A stretch of DNA of 64,000 nucleotides from Hymenobacter aranciens (GTDB taxonomy: Bacteria > Bacteroidota > Bacteroidia > Cytophagales > Hymenobacteraceae): assembly GCF_030580865.1 (NCBI RefSeq), contig NZ_JAUQSY010000008.1, positions 186,001 through 250,000 on the forward strand. The letters run 5' to 3'. Below the pieces are notes generated by a model that saw only the letters and a list, made by a program, of their open reading frames with translations, was not told the DNA's origin and searched no databases. Positions within the stretch are counted from its first letter, which is position 1, and each line of letters starts with the position of its first letter. This document shows positions 1 through 8,837 of the stretch, piece after piece. Position numbers and translations under genes: made by a program.

Positions 1-93
1 TATTTAGAAGCTGTACAAACAAATTTTTTGTTTGCTATCAATTTGCTTTAGCCAGCCGGCCGCTTTCCTTCATTAATAAACTGTCTATCACAC

Positions 94-125
94 AAAAAGC
101 CCTCAACACGACGTTAAGGGCTTTT
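94..125 (-). terminator. Rho-independent terminator
   Basis: Arms AAAAAGCCCT and AGGGCTTTT enclose a 13-nt loop. Read on the minus strand, the hairpin ends in a T tract, just downstream of the minus-strand monooxygenase gene that stops at 166. The sequence before it (1-93) shows nothing I can name. Confidence 0.75.
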
Positions 126-165
126 GATTAAGGCCAGATTACTCCAGCTCATAACGGGTAGCAGG

Positions 166-1212
166 TCAGCTTTCGCTAAGTGCCGGCGCGGCCTCTCCTA
201 CCGCTTGGGGCAACGCAAAAGCTTCCGCCAATAACTCATACGAGCGCAGCCGGTCCTGAAAATCAGCCGTGATGGTAACCACCACAATCTCATCAACATC
301 ATAATCGGCCGCCAGCTTCGTGAGCTGCTTACGCACCTGCTCGGGGGTGCCGCTCACCACGCGGTTGCGGTTGCGGGCCAGGTGAATTTCGTCCTCAGGC
401 GTGAACTGGTAAGCGGCCACTTCTTCGGCGCTGGGATACGTCAGCCGCTCGCCTTTGCCAAAGCGCAGGAGCTGCAAATCGGTAGCGGCGCGCAGCTGGC
501 GGGCTTTTTCCTCGGTGTCGGCACAGAGCACGAAAATGGCCAGATTGGCCTCAGGCTCCGGCAGTTCGGCGGAGGGGCGAAAACGCTGGCGGTACTGCGC
601 CACGGCGGCCGGGCCACCGTTGGGGTTGATGAACTGGGCGAAGGAAAATGCGGCGCCGAGATGGGCGGCAAACAGGCCGCTCTGGCCGCTGGAGCTCAGC
701 AGCCACAGGGCAGGCACGGTGGCAGCCTGCGGAATGGCCATCACCCGCTCATGGATGGTTTCGGGCACCCGGTCGTCGCGCAGATAGGCCTGCAGGTCCA
801 TGAGCTGCTCGGCAAACTCTTTGTCTTCGAATTTATTGTGTGGGTTGAGGGCGTAGGCAGTAAGCCGGTCGCCGCCGGGGGCGCGGCCCAAACCCAGGTC
901 GATGCGGCCGGGGAAAAGGGTTTCGAGCAGGCGAAAGTTTTCGGCCACTTTCAGGGCCGAGTAGTGCGGCAGCATCACGCCGCCCGAGCCCAGGCGGATG
1001 CGCTGGGTATGGTTGCCGAGGTGAGCAATAAGCACTTCGGGCGCCGAACCGGCCAGGGTATGGGTGTTGTGGTGCTCGCTCACCCAGAAGCGGTGGTAGC
1101 CGAGACGGTCGGCCAGCTGGGCCAGGGCGGTGGTTTCGAGCAGGGCCTGGCGGGCGGTGGCGCCGGGGCGGATGGGCGACTGGTCGAGAACGGAAAGGCG
1201 GAGAGTGGACAT
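166..1212 (-). CDS. LLM-class flavin-dependent oxidoreductase
   Basis: A 348-residue protein of the bacterial luciferase-like monooxygenase family (the single-chain YhbW/MsnO8-like branch). These are TIM barrels that use FMN or F420; the true substrate is usually unknown. The N-terminal LSVLDQSPI and the following WVSEHHNTHT and GSGGVMLPHYSALKVAE segments are typical of the family, and its length is normal. It is monocistronic with its own terminator. A cytoplasmic flavin monooxygenase or reductase is likely; the substrate cannot be read from sequence. Confidence 0.88.
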   Translation of the reverse strand: MSTLRLSVLDQSPIRPGATARQALLETTALAQLADRLGYHRFWVSEHHNTHTLAGSAPEVLIAHLGNHTQRIRLGSGGVMLPHYSALKVAENFRLLETLFPGRIDLGLGRAPGGDRLTAYALNPHNKFEDKEFAEQLMDLQAYLRDDRVPETIHERVMAIPQAATVPALWLLSSSGQSGLFAAHLGAAFSFAQFINPNGGPAAVAQYRQRFRPSAELPEPEANLAIFVLCADTEEKARQLRAATDLQLLRFGKGERLTYPSAEEVAAYQFTPEDEIHLARNRNRVVSGTPEQVRKQLTKLAADYDVDEIVVVTITADFQDRLRSYELLAEAFALPQAVGEAAPALSES

Positions 1213-1267
1213 GCTACACGGATGTAAGATGTCTAAAACCTTGATTCCGCTGCTAAGTTTGAACGAG

Positions 1268-1365
1268 GTAGAGACGCAATAGTTGAAGTCTCGTCGTGCG
1301 CGCCGTTAGTTAAATAAGCAAAGGGGTTTCGTTCAACGACGAGACTCCAACTATTGCGTCTCTAC
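1268..1365. repeat. 98-bp inverted-repeat element (MITE-like)
   Basis: Nearly perfect 30-nt terminal inverted repeats (1268-1297 and 1336-1365, beginning GTAGAGACGCAATAGTTG) flank a 38-bp centre. The right arm contains the TAG stop codon of the AraC-family gene. There is no coding capacity. The form suggests a small non-autonomous mobile or REP-like element; it could also work as a hairpin terminator. Confidence 0.7.
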
Positions 1366-2339
1366 CGCAGCTGCGTCGGGCTCACGCCAAACTTTTTCTT
1401 AAACGCCGTGCTGAAATGCTGCACCGACGAATACCCTAGCTCAAAAGCCAGCTCGCTGGCCGTTTTCCGGCGTTCCAGCAGCTGGGCTTTGGCATCGGCG
1501 AGGCGGTAGTCGCTGAGGTAGCCGAAAACGGTTTGGCCAAATAACTCCTTGAAGCCGGCCTTGAGCTTGAATTCATTGAGCCCCGCCACGCGGGCCAGCT
1601 CGGGCAGGCTAGGCGGCAGGGCCAGGTGCTGAATGAGATAGTCGCGGGCAAAGAGCAGCCGCTCGCGGTCGTAGTCGCTGCGAACGTGGCGGCGCGGCCC
1701 CTGCGCCTGCTCGAAGGCCTCGGCCTGCAGCACCAGGATTTCGAGGGCTTTGGAGTAGAGAAACAGCTTCTTGAGCGGCCCCACGAAGCGGCAGCCCAGC
1801 ACCTCGCGGATGGCTGTGTGCAAGGCCAGCCCCAGCGACAGACTTTGCTCGCTCAGCAGCCGCTGCTGGCCCGCCAGCACGGCCTCGCAGAAGCGGCGGA
1901 GTGGCTCATTGGCCTGCTGGGCCAGGGCCAGAAAAGCGGGTTTGGTGAATTGCAGGATGAAGGTTTCTTCTTCCAACTCTTCGCTACGAATCAAGCCCTC
2001 GAAGCCATTGGCGTACCACAGGTTATGCTGGTAGCTGGCTAGCTGGGCGGTGAAACCGGCGCGGTGGTTTTCGATGGTAGTGCGGCCGCGCAGGTTGAAA
2101 TGCAGGTGCACTACGTCGAGGTCGGTGTGCCACTCGGCGGCGAAGGGCTGGCGGTAGTGCCAGCGGGCGTAGGCCATGCGGATGCCCTCGAAGTACCAGT
2201 GCGCCAGGTGGCCGCGGCCGGTGGGCAGGTCCACGTCGCGGGTCTGCTCCACCAGTTCGGCACTATGGAAGTCGTTGGCAACGTAGCCGTTCTGATGCAG
2301 CAGCTGCCGGGTATCGTGGTGGCGGACTTCCAGGGGCAT
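1362..2339 (-). CDS. AraC-family transcriptional regulator
   Basis: A 325-residue protein. The last ~100 residues form the double helix-turn-helix of the AraC/XylS family (LPELARVAGLNEFKLKAGFK, then ASELAFELGYSSVQHFSTAFKKKFGVSP). The N-terminal ~200 residues resemble a sensing domain with no clear ligand signature. It is the common Bacteroidota stand-alone AraC type. The stop codon lies inside the terminal repeat at 1336-1365, so the repeat may have trimmed or set the C terminus, although the HTH is complete. The target genes are unknown. Confidence 0.9.
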   Translation of the reverse strand: MPLEVRHHDTRQLLHQNGYVANDFHSAELVEQTRDVDLPTGRGHLAHWYFEGIRMAYARWHYRQPFAAEWHTDLDVVHLHFNLRGRTTIENHRAGFTAQLASYQHNLWYANGFEGLIRSEELEEETFILQFTKPAFLALAQQANEPLRRFCEAVLAGQQRLLSEQSLSLGLALHTAIREVLGCRFVGPLKKLFLYSKALEILVLQAEAFEQAQGPRRHVRSDYDRERLLFARDYLIQHLALPPSLPELARVAGLNEFKLKAGFKELFGQTVFGYLSDYRLADAKAQLLERRKTASELAFELGYSSVQHFSTAFKKKFGVSPTQLR

Positions 2340-2593
2340 GGCAAGGAAGGGTTGAGGAATGGCCGCCGGTTAGCCAACCGCCGAGGTGAGAAGCAGCACA
2401 AAGGTGCGGCCGGCGCCCCGGCCGTTGCTTACGGCAAACGGAGTGGCGTTTACATTAAACGGATTTTCTGCGGCCACCACCCTGCCGGGCGCCAATTCTG
2501 TACATCTGACTCCGGTAAATATAACCGGCTGGCCGCCGCTCTACCGGAATTTTGCAGCGTCATTGGCTTTCTCACCAGCCGGGCCCGCTGCTT

Positions 2594-2818
2594 ATGTCCG
2601 AAGTCGAAGTTTTCCAGACCAACGTACCTGACCACCGCACCGCCGCCGAGCTGTTGCGCCAGTTGCAGACGCAGTTTCCGGCTTGTCGCATCAATTTTGA
2701 CCTCGACGACTGCGACCGGATTCTGCGCGTGCAAAGCCCCGCCGGGCCACCCGATGCGCCCGCCGTAGCGGCCGTTCTACAAGCCAATGGTTACGCCTGC
2801 ACTATCCTTCCCGATTAA
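2594..2818 (+). CDS. Small ferredoxin-fold-like hypothetical protein
   Basis: A 74-residue protein. The ATG at 2594 is preferred over the upstream in-frame ATG at 2552 because clear protein-like sequence starts there (MSEVEVFQTNV). The pattern (strand, helix with AELLRQLQ, strand CRINFDLDDCDRILRV, helix VAAVLQANGY, strand) resembles a heavy-metal-associated ferredoxin-like fold. The classical CxxC metal site is absent. It sits 17 bp before the GIN-domain gene and may be co-transcribed. Function unknown. Confidence 0.6.
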   Translation: MSEVEVFQTNVPDHRTAAELLRQLQTQFPACRINFDLDDCDRILRVQSPAGPPDAPAVAAVLQANGYACTILPD

Positions 2819-2835
2819 TTATTTCGCTCTATAAA

Positions 2836-3525
2836 ATGCTTTCTTTCAAACAACTTCGTCAGCTTATGCAAATTCAGGGCAGCGGCATCCTGGCGGTGCG
2901 CACGCAGCTCGTTAGCTCGTTTACCCGCCTTCACCTGAGCGTGCACGGCCACGTCGAATTAGTCCAGGGCGATGAGGAGAAGGTCGTTGTCGAAGCCGAC
3001 GACAACCTGCTCGAGCACGTGGGTGTGACTAACGCCGGCCGCACGCTCTACGTTACCACTGAGGACAAGCTGCGCCGCCCCGCTTACACGCAGCTCCGTA
3101 TCACAGTGTACCTGCGCCAGATTGACCACCTTGACGTGGCCAGCCAGGGCACCGTGCGTTGCGCCAACGCCCTGCTGGCCGCCGACAGTCTGACGGTAAA
3201 AATTGCCGCCCACGGCGACACCGACCTCACCCTGGAAACCCCCAAACTACTCGTCAAAGCCGCCGCCCACGGCAACATTATCCTGCGCGGCCGGGCCACC
3301 GAGGCCACGCTCCGTACCGCTTCGCACGGCGACCTTGATGCCAGCGAATTGGTCGCCGGGCACCTTAATATCCGCAACGCGGCGCACGGCAACATTCGGC
3401 TTTACGCTACCGATACTATTGCCATTCAGCACGTCGGTCACGGGTACGTGCATTATGCCGGCCCGGCACGCCTGACCGATGTGGGTGCACACGGGCAGGG
3501 CGAGGTACGGCACGTTGTTAATTAA
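2836..3525 (+). CDS. GIN-domain (DUF2807) protein
   Basis: A 229-residue beta-rich protein matching the head GIN domain/DUF2807 family. It has regular HG-containing turns (IAAHGDTDL, KAAAHGNIIL, RTASHGDLD, NAAHGNI, GAHGQG), about one per 20 residues, as expected for a right-handed beta-helix of stacked strands. Family members are usually exported, but no signal peptide is evident here, so location is uncertain. Function unknown. The downstream minus-strand carrier gene converges on it, separated only by an AT-rich 10-bp gap. Confidence 0.8.
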   Translation: MLSFKQLRQLMQIQGSGILAVRTQLVSSFTRLHLSVHGHVELVQGDEEKVVVEADDNLLEHVGVTNAGRTLYVTTEDKLRRPAYTQLRITVYLRQIDHLDVASQGTVRCANALLAADSLTVKIAAHGDTDLTLETPKLLVKAAAHGNIILRGRATEATLRTASHGDLDASELVAGHLNIRNAAHGNIRLYATDTIAIQHVGHGYVHYAGPARLTDVGAHGQGEVRHVVN

Positions 3526-3535
3526 TAATTATTAA

Positions 3536-4540
3536 TTAATTTTTCCGACCCAGATACTGCGCCATGCTGCTGGCCAGGATGATTTGCAGGGCGTGATACA
3601 GCATCAGCGGTAGCAGCAGCACGCCGGTAGCCGCCGTGCTGGGAAAGAGCAGACTGGCCATCACGCTGCCATGCACCAGCGACTTTTTGGAGCCGCAAAA
3701 CACGGCCACGATATTATCGGGGCGGGAGAAATTCAGCAGCCTTCCAGCACTCCATATCAGCCCGAAAACCAGCAGGTATAGCCCTACCATGCCCGCGCCT
3801 AGCTTCACGATGTCGGCCACGGCGTAGCTGCGAAAAATGCCTTCCTCGAACGACTCGCAAAAGGCCGTAAAGACGATGAGCAGAATCGTAAGCTGGTCAA
3901 AGATGCGCAGGCCAGCGCGGTGCCGGTCTACCACGGCCCCGAGGCGACTGTTGAGCAGCAGCCCCGCTCCTACCGGCAGCACCACCTGCCACAGCAGCTG
4001 CGTAGCCAGGCCCCAGAGTTGGCTGCCGCCGGTGCCGGTATTCAGAAAAATACTGGTGAGCAAGGGCGTGAGGGCAATACCCAACAGACTGGAAATGCTG
4101 GCATTGAAAATAGCCGCCGGCAGATTGCCGCCCGCAATGCTCACCATCACTACCGACGTAGAAACCGTGCTGGGCAGCGCGCAAAGGAAGAAAATGCTCT
4201 GCCAGAGCAAGGCATCTTCGGGTGAATGAAACAGCGGCCGCACCAGCAATGCCAGCGCCGGAAACAGCGCAAAGGTGCTCAGCTGCACCACCAAATGCAG
4301 CTTCCAGTTGCGTAAACCCGCTCGCAGCTCCGCAAATTTTAATTTCAGGCCATAGAAGAAAAACACCAGCGCCACGCCCACTGTGGTGATTATTTTCCAG
4401 GAAACGGGGCTGGTTTTGCTGCCCAGGCCGGGCAGGAAATACGCCAGTACCACCACCCCAACGAGGCCCAGCAGGAACCAATCGAGCCCGGCGCGGGCGA
4501 GTAGAGCAGCGAGGCGGTTGGGCGGAGCAGGCTGATTCAT
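3536..4540 (-). CDS. Bile acid:sodium symporter-like carrier (SBF-like, YfeH type)
   Basis: A 334-residue inner-membrane protein with about ten hydrophobic segments, matching the SBF-like (PF13593) family to which YfeH belongs. Typical features are the GLKLKFAELRAGL loop after helix 2, ALPSTVSTSVVMVSIAGGN in the core, and FCGSKKSLVHG near the C terminus. Family members are thought to be secondary transporters of organic anions; the substrate is not defined. Start at 4540 fits the usual length. Confidence 0.88.
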   Translation of the reverse strand: MNQPAPPNRLAALLARAGLDWFLLGLVGVVVLAYFLPGLGSKTSPVSWKIITTVGVALVFFFYGLKLKFAELRAGLRNWKLHLVVQLSTFALFPALALLVRPLFHSPEDALLWQSIFFLCALPSTVSTSVVMVSIAGGNLPAAIFNASISSLLGIALTPLLTSIFLNTGTGGSQLWGLATQLLWQVVLPVGAGLLLNSRLGAVVDRHRAGLRIFDQLTILLIVFTAFCESFEEGIFRSYAVADIVKLGAGMVGLYLLVFGLIWSAGRLLNFSRPDNIVAVFCGSKKSLVHGSVMASLLFPSTAATGVLLLPLMLYHALQIILASSMAQYLGRKN

Positions 4541-4639
4541 AGGCTAATTGGGAGAATAACAGAAAATCAACTGGTGGCTAAGTATGCAATAAAAGTCAGT
4601 CGCATTGGCAGATGTTCGGCTCAATGGCTAAAAAGAAAA

Positions 4640-4661
4640 CCTCCGCACGGTGGTACGGAGG
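4640..4661 (-). terminator. Rho-independent terminator
   Basis: Arms CCTCCG and CGGAGG. On the minus strand the hairpin is followed by TTTTCTTTT. It lies just downstream of the small secreted protein gene that ends at 4688. Confidence 0.65.
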
Positions 4662-4687
4662 CTTCTAAAGAATAGATAAAAGCGGGG

Positions 4688-5182
4688 CTACTGGTCGCCG
4701 CCCATACCGGGGGGCGGAGTGCCCTGCGGGGCTGCCGAGCTGGGCACGCCCATTTTCTCTTCGCGCTTGCGCTGGTATTTATCGAACTGGGCGGGCGCCA
4801 GCACGTCTTTCAACTGCGAGAGGCGCGAGGCGCTGATGTCGTCGATACGGACCATCATTTTGCGGGGCTCGGCGCGGTACTTGAAGCGGGTGTTTTCGAC
4901 CAGCTCCACGCTACGGCGGTTGATAACGCGTACTTTCTCGGTTTGCTGCGGCGTGAGGGCCAGGTTTTTCTGCATATTGGCCGTCAGGGCATTGGCGCGG
5001 GCGTCAATCTGCTCGTCGGTGGGCGGCGAGGTAGCCGGTGGGGCCGATGTCTTGGTTTTGACGGTAGGCGCATCGGCGGGTTTCACCTTGGTTTTAATGG
5101 TGGTTTGCGGCTGGGCGAAGGCGGCCGGCGCGGCCACGGCGGTGGCCAAAGTCAGGAGCGGCAGCAGCAACAGGGTTTTCAT
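4688..5182 (-). CDS. Secreted protein, possibly Spy/CpxP-like
   Basis: A 164-residue protein. The start at 5182 gives a clean signal peptide (MKTLLLLPLLTLATAVA, cleavage near AFAQ); an ATG at 5254 would add an unlikely leader. The mature part has a low-complexity Pro/Thr/Lys segment, then helices with LALTPQQTEKVRVIN and SQLKDVLAPAQFDKYQRKREEKMG. That pattern, with LTPxQ, recalls the small helical Spy/CpxP-like periplasmic proteins of Bacteroidota. The similarity is by eye; function is unproven. Confidence 0.7.
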   Translation of the reverse strand: MKTLLLLPLLTLATAVAAPAAFAQPQTTIKTKVKPADAPTVKTKTSAPPATSPPTDEQIDARANALTANMQKNLALTPQQTEKVRVINRRSVELVENTRFKYRAEPRKMMVRIDDISASRLSQLKDVLAPAQFDKYQRKREEKMGVPSSAAPQGTPPPGMGGDQ

Positions 5183-5373
5183 GGGGCAACAGTAATAGGA
5201 AAAACGGGCAGAATGCACGGGGTAAATATCGGGCCAAAAATCGGCCTTGCCCAACTGAACGCCGCAGATTTACCATTTCGTGCCCGGCCGGGGCAACAAA
5301 ATCCGGCCATTCCAGGCTGACGCGTAACCTTTAGGCGCGGCTTTCCATACAACTACGCATTATCCGACCCGCT

Positions 5374-6411
5374 ATGAACTCTGCGAAGCGTACTAACTGG
5401 CTGATTGCCGCCGGACTGGGGGCCGCCGCCCTCGCCGCCACCCTCTGGACCAACCGCCGCGGCTCTTATAGCCTGGCCGGGCAGGTCGTGCTCATCACCG
5501 GCGGCTCGCGCGGCCTGGGCCTAGTACTAGCCCGGCAGGCCGCCGCCGAAGGCGCCCGCGTGGCTCTCTGCGCCCGCGATGCCGACGATTTGGAGCGCGC
5601 CCGCCAGGACCTTATAGCTGAGGGCACGCCTGAAAACCACATTTTTACCCTCAGCCACGACATCACCGATGCCGTAGCCGTGCGCCTGATGGTGGCCGAG
5701 GTCGAAAACAAGTTTGGCCCCGTGGACGTGCTGGTGAACAATGCCGGCATCATCACCGCCGGACCGCTGGATAACATGGACTTGCGCGACTTCGAAGACT
5801 CGATGGCCACGCACTTCTGGGCGCCGCTGCACGCCATGCAGGCCGTGCTGCCGGCCATGCGCCGCCGGGGTTCGGGGCGCATCATCAACATCTCGTCGCT
5901 AGGCGGTAAGGTGGCGGTGCCACACATGGCGCCCTACAGTGCCAGCAAGTTCGCCCTCACGGGTTTATCCGAAGGGTTTCGGTCCGAGCTCAAGCAGCAT
6001 GGCATTTACGTTACCACCGTGTGCCCCGGGCTGATGCGCACCGGCAGCCCCGGCCACGCCCTCGTGAAAGGCCAGCACGAAAAGGAATACGCCTGGTTCA
6101 TTATCGCCGATTCGCTGCCCGGCCTCACCATCAGCGCTGAGGACGCTGCCCGCCAAATCTGGAACGCCTGCCGCCGCGGCGATGGCGAAATTATTCTTTC
6201 GCTGCCGGCAAAGCTGTTGGCTGCTTTGCATGGCATCCTGCCCGGCACCACCACCGACATTCTGGGGTGGGTGAACCGCGCCCTGCCCGCCACCGGCGAA
6301 AGCCCCGCCGCCAACACCCGCCGTCTGGGCTCCGAAAGCGAGTCGAAAATCACCCAGTCGCCACTCACCGCCCTCACTCGCAAAGCGGCGCGGGAAAACA
6401 ACGAGGTCTAA
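5374..6411 (+). CDS. SDR-family oxidoreductase with N-terminal membrane anchor
   Basis: A 345-residue short-chain dehydrogenase. An N-terminal hydrophobic segment (residues ~8-25) is followed by the Rossmann fold: cofactor motif TGGSRGLG (~residues 42-49), NNAG, and a catalytic Ser with YSASK. The residues after strand beta2 (CARD) suggest NADP(H). The ~70-residue C-terminal tail is longer than a minimal SDR. Substrate unknown; a 2-hydroxy or lipid/polyketide carbonyl is typical of this subgroup. Confidence 0.88.
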   Translation: MNSAKRTNWLIAAGLGAAALAATLWTNRRGSYSLAGQVVLITGGSRGLGLVLARQAAAEGARVALCARDADDLERARQDLIAEGTPENHIFTLSHDITDAVAVRLMVAEVENKFGPVDVLVNNAGIITAGPLDNMDLRDFEDSMATHFWAPLHAMQAVLPAMRRRGSGRIINISSLGGKVAVPHMAPYSASKFALTGLSEGFRSELKQHGIYVTTVCPGLMRTGSPGHALVKGQHEKEYAWFIIADSLPGLTISAEDAARQIWNACRRGDGEIILSLPAKLLAALHGILPGTTTDILGWVNRALPATGESPAANTRRLGSESESKITQSPLTALTRKAARENNEV

Positions 6412-6435
6412 CTTCGCCCTTCCGAACTGCTGACT

Positions 6436-6954
6436 ATGAACAAAATCATCCTCCTGCTTGCCCTGCTCCTGGCCGGCGCCCCTGCCTGGGCCTGTAGCTG
6501 CATCACCGAAGACATCCCCGAAGCGCACAAAATCACCAAAAGCTTTCAGCGGGCCACACTGGTGTTTGTGGGGCGGGTATTAAAGGCTGAAAACGTGGCA
6601 GCCGCCCCGCAGGATGCCGCAGCGATGCCAGTGGCGAAGGTCCGTTACACGTTCGCCATTACGCGGCTTTACAAAGGCGAGAAAGTAGATTCGACCATCG
6701 TGCTCGAAACCCCTGCGCAGTCCGCCACTTGCGGCGTGAGCTTCATCGTTGGCTCTGAGCATCTGCTCTATGCCAACACTACCAGCCCGGCGACGGGCGC
6801 AGTTGGCAAGAGCCAGCCGCATTACGCCATTAGCCTCTGCGACCGGCATCAGGCCCTGCGCGATGTGAAATCCAGCGAGTTGCGACAATTGAAACAAATG
6901 GCCTATAAGGCCTCCGGCGAGCATCGGTTCACGTGGTTTGAGTTGGGTGACTAA
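6436..6954 (+). CDS. Secreted Cys-containing hypothetical protein
   Basis: A 172-residue exported protein. The signal peptide (MNKIILLLALLLAGAPAWA) is followed directly by a CSC motif. A beta-rich domain follows with two further Cys (ATCGV and SLCD). An N-terminal CxC right after the signal cleavage site and an OB-like strand pattern recall the TIMP/netrin-type NTR fold, but I cannot confirm this. It starts 24 bp after the SDR gene, so the two may share a transcript. Confidence 0.65.
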   Translation: MNKIILLLALLLAGAPAWACSCITEDIPEAHKITKSFQRATLVFVGRVLKAENVAAAPQDAAAMPVAKVRYTFAITRLYKGEKVDSTIVLETPAQSATCGVSFIVGSEHLLYANTTSPATGAVGKSQPHYAISLCDRHQALRDVKSSELRQLKQMAYKASGEHRFTWFELGD

Positions 6955-6961
6955 GTAGCTT

Positions 6962-7444
6962 ATGCTCGACATTCTCAAAGCCCAATACGCCATGGTTCAA
7001 AGCGCCCGCATCGCGCTGCTGAACTACTGCGCTACCGTATCGGAGGCTGATTTTGTGAAGCCGCTCCCGGAATTTGTGGACAAAAGCATGCGTGACCTGC
7101 TACTGCATGTCGCCAACACCTACCGCAGCTGGCTGGGCCGCATTGCCCAGGGCCAGCCCTACCCGCTGCACGAGCCCGATGCAGTGCCCGACGTAGCCAC
7201 GCTACGCGAGCTGTTTCAGGAAATTGATGGGCTGGTAGCTTCTTTCTGCGCCGCCATCGACGAGGACGACTGGCAGCTAGCTGAGGATATAACCGTGGCC
7301 AGCCTCGACCGGCCCCTGCGCCTGACGCCGCTGGAGCTGTTCATGCATATCATCACCCACGAGTTTCACCATAAGGGCCAAGTGCTGACCATGAGCCGGC
7401 AACTGGGCTATACGCCGGTTGATACCGACGTTATTCGGTTTTGA
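6962..7444 (+). CDS. DinB-family protein
   Basis: A 160-residue four-helix-bundle protein of the DinB/YfiT superfamily. Metal-ligand candidates are a His in LLLHVANTYRSWLGR (helix 2) and the pair in THEFHHKGQV (helix 4). DinB-like proteins are putative metal-dependent thiol S-transferases (for example bacillithiol or mycothiol types), though most are uncharacterised. It starts 7 bp after the preceding gene and is probably in the same operon. Confidence 0.85.
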   Translation: MLDILKAQYAMVQSARIALLNYCATVSEADFVKPLPEFVDKSMRDLLLHVANTYRSWLGRIAQGQPYPLHEPDAVPDVATLRELFQEIDGLVASFCAAIDEDDWQLAEDITVASLDRPLRLTPLELFMHIITHEFHHKGQVLTMSRQLGYTPVDTDVIRF

Positions 7445-7501
7445 GTGAAGTTTTTGCGCCGTACAACGGGATAGATTCGCCGCCGCGGCGCATCTTTGTC
7501 C

Positions 7502-8269
7502 ATGCACTTCCCCGTTGAGCTGACGCTGGGGCAGGCCCGGCTGCCGATTCATCTGGTATGCGAGGTGCTGGCCTACACGCTCGGTTACCGCCTCTACACC
7601 TACCTGCGCGCCCGGCGCCCCGACCGCATCAGCAGCACGCAGCGGCAATGGATTTTTGTGGGCGCCGCCGCCGGAGCGCTGCTCGGTTCGCGCCTGCTGG
7701 GCCTGCTCGAACACCCCGCCGAGCTGCTGCACCCGCCCGGCGGCTGGCTCTATTACTTCACCAACAAGACGATAGTGGGCGGCTTCCTGGGCGGCCTAGT
7801 GGGCGTGGAGCTCACCAAGAAGCTGTTGGGCGTGACGGCCTCCAGCGGCGACCTGATGGTGTTTCCCATCCTGCTGGGCCTGAGCATCGGCCGGCTCGGC
7901 TGCTTCTTCAGCGGCCTCAGCGATGGCACTTTCGGCACGCCCACCTCCCTCCCCTGGGGCATCGATTTTGGCGATGGCATCCCCCGGCATCCCACCAATC
8001 TGTACGAAATCCTGTGGCTGGGCGTAATAGCCCTATTGCTCTGGCTGCTGGAACGCCACCGGTCGCTTCCCGACGGGCGGCGCTTCCAGCTGTTTTTGAG
8101 CGGCTACCTACTGTTTCGGCTGCTTGTGGAATTTATAAAGCCGGCGCCCGCCGTGGTGCTGGGCCTCACGGCTATTCAGTGGGCTTGCATGGCGGGGCTG
8201 GGGTATTATATTTGGCTGTGGAGCCAAAATACCGTAGTGCATCAAGCTAACATAACCTCAAAAGAATAG
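7502..8269 (+). CDS. Prolipoprotein diacylglyceryl transferase-like membrane protein
   Basis: A 255-residue integral membrane protein resembling Lgt. Seen features are GAAAGALLGSRLLG, FTNKTIVGGFLGGLVGVEL (the Lgt loop around KT.VGGL.GG), and GLSIGRLGCFFSGL, where the GRxGCF-type motif contains the key Arg. Lgt moves diacylglycerol from phosphatidylglycerol to the lipobox Cys. It may be a paralogue rather than the essential Lgt, because it is shorter and lacks some loops. The ATG at 7502 is chosen over a TTG at 7496. A CATCTTTG at 7491-7498 could be a -7 element, which would give a near-leaderless mRNA. Confidence 0.78.
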   Translation: MHFPVELTLGQARLPIHLVCEVLAYTLGYRLYTYLRARRPDRISSTQRQWIFVGAAAGALLGSRLLGLLEHPAELLHPPGGWLYYFTNKTIVGGFLGGLVGVELTKKLLGVTASSGDLMVFPILLGLSIGRLGCFFSGLSDGTFGTPTSLPWGIDFGDGIPRHPTNLYEILWLGVIALLLWLLERHRSLPDGRRFQLFLSGYLLFRLLVEFIKPAPAVVLGLTAIQWACMAGLGYYIWLWSQNTVVHQANITSKE

Positions 8270-8297
8270 CAGCAACATTTCTGCAATAATTAGCAAG

Positions 8298-8810
8298 ATG
8301 ACTTCAACGATAGTTTTCATAGCAGTAGGCCTTCTGCTCTACTTTCTAAATAATGCCAGTAGAGCCCCGGTAGTTGCGCTAGAAGAAGGAAAATACAATC
8401 TCCGAATGAGCAAAGCGTACCAATTAGTGGGGCTTCTTGGTATCGCTGTAAGTGTAGCCGTCTTAGCCATGCCAGTTATTGCAAACGAGTACTCACCCGA
8501 AATTTTTGTCGTGACTGGCGGTTTATTTATAGCTATTGCAGGTGCCTAAGCAGCCTGTTTTCTTTGGCATAAAAATCACCACTTATACTTTGATGAAACA
8601 GTATTATGTTCGACAGACTGGCTTGGCAAAGAACAATTAATCAGTTGGAACAATGTGCGCGATGTACGCTCCAATCAATTTTTGGGGATGGTTGAAATAC
8701 TCGACAGAAACGACAACATGGTAAAGGCTCATCAACACCTAGTTGGGTTTTTAACTTTGATGAAAGAGCTACAATTACAAAAAAAGAAACATGGTTTTGA
8801 TATTAAATGA
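8298..8810 (+). pseudogene. Membrane protein with PH-like C-terminal region, interrupted by an in-frame TAA
   Basis: A 171-codon reading frame open except for one TAA at 8547-8549 (codon 84). Before it lie two hydrophobic helices (VFIAVGLLLYFLNN, LLGIAVSVAVLAMPVIA) and part of a third. After it the same frame continues with a hydrophobic stretch and a soluble domain (HLYFDETVL, LISWNNVRDVRS), which looks like a small bacterial PH-type domain. No frameshift is needed. It is a nonsense-mutated gene, a sequence error, or readthrough. The region is more AT-rich than its neighbours. Confidence 0.7.
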
Positions 8811-8837
8811 AACTAGCAGAATCTAATAAGTAAACCC

